DNA of 64,000 nt, from positions 3,286,001 to 3,350,000 of the forward strand of contig NZ_CP051155.1 of NCBI RefSeq assembly GCF_012277275.1, written 5' to 3'. A program made the position numbers and the translations under genes. This stretch comes from Gephyromycinifex aptenodytis (lineage in GTDB: Bacteria > Actinomycetota > Actinomycetes > Actinomycetales > Dermatophilaceae). The notes below the pieces were generated by a model. That model was given only the letters and a program-made list of their open reading frames with translations, ran no database searches and was not told where the DNA came from. Of the stretch, positions 58,139 to 64,000 are shown in pieces (the stretch's first letter is position 1; each line of letters starts with the position of its first letter).

Positions 58139-58677
58139 TGAGGGGGCAGTCCGACTCGGCGGCGTCAGACCGTAGCCGACTGCGTCCTGCTCGCCTGCCG
58201 ACCTGGCGGGAACTCGTGTCCAGCCCGGAGGCGCTGCGCCGCGGCATGAACGTGTGGCCCCCCTTCCTCTTCGCCGGGATCCGGGTCATCGAGATTGCGC
58301 CCGACTTCGCGGGGGCGACGGTGGAGTTGCGGCTGCGTACCTTGACCCGCAACTACGTGGGCACGCAGTACGGCGGGTCGATGTTCTCCATGACCGACCC
58401 GTTCTGGATGCTGCTGCTCGGGCACCGCCTCGGGCCCGATTACGTGGTGTGGGATCAGCGCGCCGAGATCGAGTTCCTCAAGCCGGGCCGGGCCGATGTG
58501 CGCACCCACTTCGAGGTCAGCGATGAACTGGTAGCGCAGCTACGAGCCGAGGCCGAGGGCGGCCGCAAGGTGCTGCACTGGCTCAGCAACGACATCGTCA
58601 CCGCTGAGGGCACCCTGATCGCGCGGGTGCGCCGCCAGGTCTACATCCGACACAAGGACCACACCCGGGGATACTGA
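58135..58677 (+). CDS. DUF4442 hotdog-fold (thioesterase-like) protein
   Basis: A 180-residue protein whose central region matches the DUF4442 branch of the hotdog thioesterase superfamily: WPPFLFAGIRVIEIAPDFAG, RTLTRNYVGTQYGGSMFSMT and VWDQRAEIEFLKPGRADVRT. The GTG at 58135 overlaps the acyl-CoA ligase stop by four bases. Coupling suggests it hydrolyses or binds acyl-CoA made by the ligase; catalysis is not proven for the family. The first 25 residues are polar and may include untranslated sequence if a later start is used. Confidence 0.85.
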   Translation: MMRGQSDSAASDRSRLRPARLPTWRELVSSPEALRRGMNVWPPFLFAGIRVIEIAPDFAGATVELRLRTLTRNYVGTQYGGSMFSMTDPFWMLLLGHRLGPDYVVWDQRAEIEFLKPGRADVRTHFEVSDELVAQLRAEAEGGRKVLHWLSNDIVTAEGTLIARVRRQVYIRHKDHTRGY

Positions 58678-58728
58678 TCGTCTCGGCAAATGGACGAGGA
58701 GGTTTTCAGCCAGGCGGGGGGCTTCACC

Positions 58729-58734
58729 TACTCT
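58729..58734 (+). promoter_or_regulatory. Possible -10 box for a leaderless radical SAM mRNA
   Basis: TACTCT lies six bases before ATG 58741, and no ribosome binding site precedes that ATG. This is the layout of leaderless actinobacterial genes. The -35 region is not clear. Confidence 0.35.
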
Positions 58735-58740
58735 TGGCGC

Positions 58741-60795
58741 ATGTCTGGACAGTCCCGATTCGCTGAGCTGGAGCCGTTGCTGCACAACGTCAGCAAGCCG
58801 CTGCAGTACGTCGGCGGTGAGTTGAACTCACAGGTCAAGGATTGGGAGTGCGGCGGGGAGAACACCGTCCGCTGGGTGCTGATGTACCCCGACGCCTACG
58901 AAGTGGGCCTGCCCAACCAGGGCGTCATGATCCTGTACGAAGTCCTCAACGAGCGCCAGGACGCCCTCGCGGAGCGCACGTACGCGGTCTGGCCCGATCT
59001 GGAGGAGCAGATGCGCGCGGCGGGAGTTCCCCAACTCACCGTCGACGGGCATCGCGCGGTCGCTGATTTCGACGTGTTCGGGCTGAGCTTTCCGACCGAG
59101 CTGAACTACACGAACATGCTTTCCGCGCTGGACTTGGCAGGCATCCCGCTGCGTAGCGCCGAACGTAGCGATGAGCACCCCATCGTGCTCATCGGAGGGC
59201 ACGCCAGCTTCAACCCCGAACCGGTCGCGCCGTTCATCGACGCCGCCATCATCGGTGACGGTGAGCAGGCGGTTCTGGCCGTCACCGACATCATTCGGGA
59301 ATGGAAGGCCCAAGGCCGCCCCGGCGGCCGTCACGAGGTGCTGTTGCGCCTGGCCCACAGCGGCGGCGTCTACGTTCCGGCGTTCTACACCGTCGAGTAC
59401 GACGCAGACGGTTCGTTGCTCCCGGTCCAGGTGCGCCAGGACTGCCCAGGGGTCCCCGAGCGTGTCGACAAGCACACCGTCATGGACCTCGACGAGTGGC
59501 CCTATCCCAAGGCGCCCTTGGTTCCGCTCACCGAGAGCGTCCACGAGCGGATGAGCGTCGAGATCTTCCGCGGTTGCACCCGCGGCTGCCGGTTCTGCCA
59601 GGCCGGGATGATCACTCGTCCGGTGCGGGAGCGCTCGATCACCGGCATCGGGGAGATGGTGGAGCGGGGGCTCGCCGCGACCGGCTACGAAGAGGTCGGC
59701 CTGCTTTCGCTGAGCAGCGCCGACCACTCAGAGATCGCCGACATCACCAAGGGTCTGGCCGACCGGTACGAAGGCACGCAGACTGGCTTGTCACTGCCCA
59801 GCACTCGCGTTGACGCGTTCAACATCGACCTGGCAAACGAACTGTCGCGCAACGGACGCAAGTCCGGGCTGACGTTCGCCCCCGAAGGTGGTTCGGAGCG
59901 GCTGCGCAAGGTCATCAACAAGCAGGTCAGCGAGCAAGACCTGGTGGACACCGTGGCGGCGGCCTTCGGCGCCGGATGGCGCAACGTCAAGCTGTACTTC
60001 ATGTGCGGTCTGCCGACGGAGACCGACGAGGACGTGCTGGGCATCGCCGACCTGGCCAAACGAGTCATCGAGACCGGACGACGGGTCAGCGGCCGTAAAG
60101 ACATTCGCTGCACCGTCTCCATCGGCGGGTTCGTACCCAAGCCGCACACGCCGTTCCAGTGGGCGGGCCAGCTGTCGGCGAGCGCTACCGACGCGCGTCT
60201 GCGGCTGCTACGGGATGCGATCCGTTCGGATCGCCGCTACGGCTCCAGCATCGGTTTCCGCTATCACGATGGTGAGCCCGGAATCGTGGAGGGGCTGCTT
60301 TCTCGCGGTGACCGGCGGGTGGCTGACGTCATCGAGGCGGTCTGGCGCGACGGCGGGCGCTTCGACGGCTGGAGTGAACACTTCTCGTTCGAGCGGTGGA
60401 TGCGCTGCGCCGATGAGGTCTTCTCGGTGATGAGCGCCGAGAACGGCTGGAACGTGGACGTCGACTGGTACACCACTCGGGAACGCTCCGAGGATGAGGT
60501 TCTGCCCTGGGATCATCTGGACTCGGGCCTGGACAAAGCCTGGCTGTGGGAAGACTGGCAGGCCGCCCTGGATGAGGACGAACAGCCGGACTGCCGCTGG
60601 GACCCCTGCTTCGACTGTGGCGTGTGCCCGCAGATGGACCTCGATATTCAGATGGGCCCGACCGGCAAGAAGCTGCTCCCGGTGACGGTGCTGGGCGCAG
60701 GCCGCAAGGCCATGACCGAGGCGCCGCCTGCGAGCGTGCCCGAACCGGTCAATGAGTTCCTCGCCGGCCCGGAACTGAGCGAGCGGGCCGGTTAG
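58741..60795 (+). CDS. B12-binding-type radical SAM protein (TIGR03960 family)
   Basis: A 684-residue protein. The N-terminal region (LEPLLHNVSKPLQYVGGELN, then a Rossmann-like segment with FDVFGLSFPTELNYTNML and VLIGGHASFNPEPV) resembles a cobalamin-binding domain. The radical SAM cluster is CTRGCRFC with Cys 279, 283 and 286. A further cysteine cluster, DPCFDCGVCPQM, lies near residue 625. ATG 58741 fits the family start; an ATG at 58690 is in frame. In many actinobacteria this gene is followed by the DUF2344 (TIGR03936) partner and ribonuclease genes. Here a terminator follows instead. The reaction is unknown. Confidence 0.88.
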   Translation: MSGQSRFAELEPLLHNVSKPLQYVGGELNSQVKDWECGGENTVRWVLMYPDAYEVGLPNQGVMILYEVLNERQDALAERTYAVWPDLEEQMRAAGVPQLTVDGHRAVADFDVFGLSFPTELNYTNMLSALDLAGIPLRSAERSDEHPIVLIGGHASFNPEPVAPFIDAAIIGDGEQAVLAVTDIIREWKAQGRPGGRHEVLLRLAHSGGVYVPAFYTVEYDADGSLLPVQVRQDCPGVPERVDKHTVMDLDEWPYPKAPLVPLTESVHERMSVEIFRGCTRGCRFCQAGMITRPVRERSITGIGEMVERGLAATGYEEVGLLSLSSADHSEIADITKGLADRYEGTQTGLSLPSTRVDAFNIDLANELSRNGRKSGLTFAPEGGSERLRKVINKQVSEQDLVDTVAAAFGAGWRNVKLYFMCGLPTETDEDVLGIADLAKRVIETGRRVSGRKDIRCTVSIGGFVPKPHTPFQWAGQLSASATDARLRLLRDAIRSDRRYGSSIGFRYHDGEPGIVEGLLSRGDRRVADVIEAVWRDGGRFDGWSEHFSFERWMRCADEVFSVMSAENGWNVDVDWYTTRERSEDEVLPWDHLDSGLDKAWLWEDWQAALDEDEQPDCRWDPCFDCGVCPQMDLDIQMGPTGKKLLPVTVLGAGRKAMTEAPPASVPEPVNEFLAGPELSERAG

Positions 60796-60818
60796 CCCCT
60801 AGGCGGTGCCCGCCATGT

Positions 60819-60869
60819 CCGAACCCGCCCACTTCAAGACCTCCGTGGTCCTGAAGCGGGCGGGTTCGG
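60819..60869. terminator. Bidirectional terminator
   Basis: CCGAACCCGCCC pairs with a downstream GGGCGGGTTCGG (one bulge), continuing inward through CTTCA/TGAAG and GACC/GGTC. It lies between the convergent radical SAM gene and the small 78-residue gene. Confidence 0.85.
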
Positions 60870-60881
60870 CTGGGCAATGCC

Positions 60882-61118
60882 TCAGCCCGCCAGGGCGTCC
60901 TCGGCTTGGGCGAGCCAGGCCAGCGCCCGAACCGCAGGCCAGGTGCCAGCCTTGCAACTGTCAGCGGCGGCGCGGGCCTGCGCCACCAACGCCTGTGCGG
61001 CGGGTCCGGTCCCGTGCGCCATGGCCAGCACAGCCAATGCCTCGACGGACTCCCAGGTGCCGGCTTTCAACCCTTGTGCGGTCTGGTCAGCTAACTGCAG
61101 CGATTCGGACGCACTCAT
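60882..61118 (-). CDS. Small protein with internal duplication, unknown function
   Basis: A 78-residue helical, Ala-rich protein. It consists of two related halves: KAGTWESVEALAVLA at residues 18-32 and KAGTWPAVRALAWLA at 56-70, each followed by more helix. AAGGAG lies seven bases before ATG 61118; a longer frame from 61193 lacks such a site and overlaps the next gene upstream. There is no signal peptide or membrane segment. I do not recognise the family. It is 64 bp from the gene upstream in the same direction and may be cotranscribed. Confidence 0.65.
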   Translation of the reverse strand: MSASESLQLADQTAQGLKAGTWESVEALAVLAMAHGTGPAAQALVAQARAAADSCKAGTWPAVRALAWLAQAEDALAG

Positions 61119-61182
61119 GGGTTCTCCTTGCTCCTGAGCGGATGAGGGGTCCGAGCCTACGCGCGCATAGAGCGCCCAGTGC

Positions 61183-61722
61183 TCAGTTCTCACGCAGATC
61201 GACGATGGCGGCGTTGCCCCTTTGGTCGATGCGCACCACCGCGATCATGGTGCCGCTGACAAGCCCCTTTTCGATCCGGGTGGCCTGCGCCTGCGGCACG
61301 AACCAGCTCTCGATCCCGCAGTTCAGGCGCCAGCCGTCGTCCTTGCAGGTCAGGTAGGGGCCTGCTGCAGGGCGGGTCGGTTGGGGGGTGTCGCCACGCC
61401 ACACCTCACCCTTGGCGCGTAACGGCACGTAGGCGGGGCCGGGAGTACTCGGTCGTTGGATCTCTGCGGGGTTCATGCGGGGCACATCTGGATAGTCCAG
61501 CGAGACGTAGGCGCCCCGGAAGGGGTCGATCGGGTCCAGCGGCTGTACGCGCATCCGGTATTCGTCCCCGAGCAGCCGCGCGGAGACCTGCGGCGCTACG
61601 GCGGTCCCCACCAGGAGGGCTTGGACGAGGATGACCCCCAGCACCGAGAGCCATCGGCGCGTACCAGAGCGTGCCCGGGCGGGCGCTGATGAGGGGTTCA
61701 ACGTGGGCGCGGTGGTGCTCAT
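61183..61722 (-). CDS. GDYxxLxY-domain membrane-anchored protein
   Basis: A 179-residue protein with one N-terminal membrane helix (WLSVLGVILVQALLVGTAVA, residues 24-43) and an outer domain. IDPFRGAYVSLDY (65-77) matches the GDYxxLxY motif, with alanine for the aspartate. Proteins of this family are encoded next to DUF2157 membrane proteins, as here: the start ATG 61722 overlaps the DUF2157 gene's stop (ATGA). The function is unknown. Two cysteines near residues 126 and 135 could pair outside the cell. Confidence 0.8.
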   Translation of the reverse strand: MSTTAPTLNPSSAPARARSGTRRWLSVLGVILVQALLVGTAVAPQVSARLLGDEYRMRVQPLDPIDPFRGAYVSLDYPDVPRMNPAEIQRPSTPGPAYVPLRAKGEVWRGDTPQPTRPAAGPYLTCKDDGWRLNCGIESWFVPQAQATRIEKGLVSGTMIAVVRIDQRGNAAIVDLREN

Positions 61723-63104
61723 GATGCCTGCCCTTCATCGGGTGTGTCGGCGAGCGGGGTGCGGGCGGCCTCGCCAGCAGAAGCAGACGCGCGAGGACGT
61801 GCGCTTCGTGGGCGGTCGCGGAGCAGCCTGCGACCGACACGTTCTGCCGTCAGCCCGGTGAGCACCATCACCGTCCCGACGCTCAGGAACAGCGTCGCTC
61901 CCGAGGCGATCGGGGCGAAGATGGCGAAACTCTGCGCGGTGGTGAAGATGACCAGCGCGAACAGTGCCAGGGCGCTCACCTCGCCGGACTCGCGCCATGT
62001 GCCTAAAACGGCGTACCAGGCGGCGGCGGCAACGAAGAGCATGAGACCGGCGGTGGTTCGTGCCCACATCTGAGGAGAGAGTGAGGCCACCTCATAGAGC
62101 AGGTCGGAGTGCTGCGGGCGCCACCAGGCAAGTGCGGTGCCGGCCAGGAACACCAGCCAGACCGTGCCCAACTCCGCAAGGTGGGTGTTGCGGGTTCCGC
62201 TGGGGCCGACCTGGGCGGGTAGCACCACGGCCCCACCCACCAGACTGGCGCAGATGGCCGCAAGCAGCAGTGCGGTGAACTCGCCCGGTAAGTCATCTTG
62301 CTGGGCCCAGCCGAACGGCCAGGCCGCAATGAACACCCCGGTCAGGGCCAGCCCGGCCCCCAGGAACCGCCAGTGCGCAGCGAAACGCACGCCGATTCCC
62401 GGCAGGTGCTCGTGCATGACCGCGACCGCTGTGGCAACGACCGCACAGGCCAGCACCATGAGAGCGGCGGTCGTGCTTGATTGTGCGAGTTGGCCGGTGA
62501 ACCATCCCACCCAGATCGTCGCGGCGATCAGACCCACGCCGAGGGCGCCGTGGGATCGGGTGACGTAGGCGTACAGCACCGCACCGAGGCTCCATAGCCC
62601 GACCAGGCGTGGTTCGAAGGCCGGTACCTGCAGGCTTTGCGCGGCCTGGAAGATCACTGCGCCGAAGGCTGCCGCCGCCAACAGGTGGCAGACCGAGGCG
62701 AGGCTGGGGGCACGAAGCTGGCCGGCAGCCTCATCGGCCAGAAGGGAGGAACATTCGGCAGTCCCGCGTGATTGCAGCATCTGGGCCAGGACGACGAACC
62801 CCACCCAGATGGCGGCCACTATCGCCATCCGGGCCAGGGGTGGGAGTTCATCGAGGTTCGTGGCTACCAGCCACAGCAGGCCGACCGCAAGGAAAGCCGT
62901 GCCCAGCCCCACAACGACACGCAGCAGTGAGCTGCGGGTGCCGGAGGTATATCGGGCGCGGATCGCTTCCGCGTTGGACTCTAGGAGGAGCCCGTCTGCT
63001 ACCCACAGGGAGAGCTCTTGCTCCAGCCAAACCAAGCGGCCGACGGCAATCGGGCGCGGACCAGAATCTGCGCGGGCGGATACCTCGTGCGTGTTGGGTG
63101 TCAT
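61719..63104 (-). CDS. DUF2157-domain polytopic membrane protein
   Basis: A 461-residue protein. A cytoplasmic N-terminal segment (RLVWLEQELSLWVADGLLLE, about 23-42) resembles the DUF2157 start, followed by about twelve hydrophobic helices from LLRVVVGLGTAFLAVGLLWL onward. The C terminus is a basic, polar tail. ATG 63104 starts it. It is coupled to the GDYxxLxY gene by a four-base overlap, a pair seen in diverse bacteria. No function is established; a role in the envelope is likely from the topology. Confidence 0.82.
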   Translation of the reverse strand: MTPNTHEVSARADSGPRPIAVGRLVWLEQELSLWVADGLLLESNAEAIRARYTSGTRSSLLRVVVGLGTAFLAVGLLWLVATNLDELPPLARMAIVAAIWVGFVVLAQMLQSRGTAECSSLLADEAAGQLRAPSLASVCHLLAAAAFGAVIFQAAQSLQVPAFEPRLVGLWSLGAVLYAYVTRSHGALGVGLIAATIWVGWFTGQLAQSSTTAALMVLACAVVATAVAVMHEHLPGIGVRFAAHWRFLGAGLALTGVFIAAWPFGWAQQDDLPGEFTALLLAAICASLVGGAVVLPAQVGPSGTRNTHLAELGTVWLVFLAGTALAWWRPQHSDLLYEVASLSPQMWARTTAGLMLFVAAAAWYAVLGTWRESGEVSALALFALVIFTTAQSFAIFAPIASGATLFLSVGTVMVLTGLTAERVGRRLLRDRPRSARPRASASAGEAARTPLADTPDEGQAS

Positions 63105-63231
63105 TGCTCATCAGCCCCTTCCACCACCAGTCTCAGTGCACGGGGCGGAGAAGGCGTGAGCCCTGATACTCATCTGCGCGCGTCAGCGGCAGGTTTATCT
63201 ACTCGGTCTCTGACGGGTACCCAGTGATGGC

Positions 63232-63756
63232 TCAGTGCTTGGCGCCGGCGATGCGTGGGGCGGTCAAGTCCGAAGAGCCGCCGCCCTGCTCACGGGCGAT
63301 GTAGGCCTCGATGTCATTGATGGAAATGTCTTCGCGGGAGACGACGGTGAGTAGGTCACCCATCGTGGCCACCTCTTCGACCTGTTCCTTGATGAACCAC
63401 TGGAGGAACTGCTCGGCGCCGAAGTCGTTTTCTTCGCGGGCGATCCGGGCCAATTCGTGAATCTGGGTGGTGACGCGCTTTTCCTGGGCGACGGAGAGCT
63501 CGACGGGGGGGATCACGCCGTCGAATGCGCAGGTGGGAGCCTGGGTGCCGGGGATCTGGACTGCCTCGTCGACGTCCAGCAGGTACTGGATCATCATCAT
63601 GGCGTGGTTGCGCTCTTCGCTGGCCTGGGCGTAGAAGAACGCGGCCATCTGCGGCATGGTCAAGAAGTCGTAGTGGACCGCGATGGCCAGGTACTGCTGG
63701 TGTGCCTCGAACTCATTACCGATCTGGGCGTTGAGCTGGTCGCTGAAACGGGACAT
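63232..63756 (-). CDS. Ferritin (BfrB-like, heme-free)
   Basis: Iron-storage protein of 174 residues. Ferroxidase ligands are visible: the EFEAHQQY segment near residues 15-22, EERNHAM with Glu 48 and His 51, and a Glu/Gln-rich helix EEVATMGDLLTVVSREDI. The ASEERNHAMMMIQYL and GAEQFLQWFIKEQVEEV helices are typical of actinobacterial non-heme ferritins. ATG 63756 follows ACAGGAGGT, an ideal ribosome binding site, so the longer frame upstream is rejected. I see no convincing iron-regulator box upstream. The next gene, at the right edge, is divergent. Confidence 0.95.
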   Translation of the reverse strand: MSRFSDQLNAQIGNEFEAHQQYLAIAVHYDFLTMPQMAAFFYAQASEERNHAMMMIQYLLDVDEAVQIPGTQAPTCAFDGVIPPVELSVAQEKRVTTQIHELARIAREENDFGAEQFLQWFIKEQVEEVATMGDLLTVVSREDISINDIEAYIAREQGGGSSDLTAPRIAGAKH

Positions 63757-63960
63757 GCGATACCTCCTGTGTGGCGCCGACTGCGCGGCAGCCGATTTGC
63801 TTAGGACGATCCCGCTTATGCAGGACCGTAACGCCATCCTACGGCGCAGCCTCGGCAGCTCGATGGCCCGGACGCGATATGGGCAGCGCCGCCCTTAGGG
63901 GGGGTAGCGCGCCTGGCGGTGTGGAACTAGCGGGGAAGCCAAAAAGCGATGGAGATGGTC

Positions 63961-64000
63961 ATGTGCCAGTACTGCGGTTGCGATCAGATCGGGTCTATCG
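63961..64000 (+). CDS. Start of a probable hemerythrin-like (HHE) protein, truncated by the window edge
   Basis: Only 13 codons are visible: MCQYCGCDQIGSI. The MC-x-YCGC N terminus is typical of actinobacterial hemerythrin-domain proteins, which carry a cysteine-rich start before the four-helix bundle. ATG 63961 has GGAG six bases upstream; in-frame ATGs at 63949 and 63955 are alternatives. It is divergent from the ferritin gene. The call depends on this short motif only. Confidence 0.5.
   Translation, partial: MCQYCGCDQIGSI

Noticed and set aside
63757-63960. An iron-regulator (IdeR/DtxR) box between the ferritin and hemerythrin-like genes
   Set aside because: TTGCTTAGGACGATCC has a partial likeness only and no symmetry, so I did not list it.

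Overview
The window is about two thirds G+C and almost fully coding, with GTG starts, stop/start overlaps of the ATGA type and G+C-rich hairpin terminators. Three conserved blocks mark it as an actinobacterial (Actinomycetota) chromosome: rpsB-tsf-pyrH-frr-cdsA-rlmN, dxr-rip1-ispG-GNAT-proS and rimP-nusA-ylxR-infB-rbfA-truB-ribF. The putrescine oxidase type, the separate GlcNAc PTS subunits under a DasR-like regulator, and the long tail on ribosomal protein S2 suggest Micrococcales. Genus and family cannot be fixed from the sequence alone.

Layout. 1-592: left-edge fragment of a PLP aminotransferase. 897-8152: translation and lipid genes (rpsB, tsf, pyrH, frr, cdsA, rlmN), interrupted by an epoxide-hydrolase-like gene on the other strand and, between pyrH and frr, by what looks like the decayed remnant of a TrwC/MobF conjugative relaxase. 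8141-11981: a LOG-family protein, a small secreted protein and a propionyl-CoA synthetase. 12110-15206: a coupled HlyD-ATPase-permease (MacB-type) export operon. 15563-24981: a polyamine degradation locus with putrescine oxidase, a universal stress protein, an APC permease, a class III transaminase, an Lrp regulator, an aminobutyraldehyde dehydrogenase and a succinate-semialdehyde dehydrogenase. Together these can carry putrescine through 4-aminobutyraldehyde and GABA to succinate.

25261-30046: MEP-pathway genes dxr and ispG around the site-2 protease gene, then a GNAT acetyltransferase whose stop codon lies in a 7-bp tandem repeat. 30215-33136: a GlcNAc-type PTS split over two divergent units (regulator plus EIIC; EIIB plus EIIA) around a DasR-like operator. 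33269-38758: proS, a TSUP permease, a DUF255 thioredoxin-fold protein and thiol peroxidase. 39072-41925: a cobalamin riboswitch and cbiMNQO, a cobalt importer repressed by its end product. 42074-45748: a four-gene envelope operon (DUF4439 lipoprotein, His-rich membrane protein, PCuAC copper chaperone, Tat-exported DyP peroxidase).

45899-56071: the rimP-to-ribF information-processing block, with an unusually long acidic tail on RbfA and two metabolic genes inserted before ribF. 56264-60795: an acyl-CoA ligase, a DUF4442 thioesterase-like protein and a B12-binding radical SAM protein (TIGR03960 type). 60882-64000: small hypothetical and membrane proteins, a ferritin, and the first codons of a probable hemerythrin-like protein at the right edge. 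No tRNA, rRNA, insertion sequence or CRISPR array was seen.
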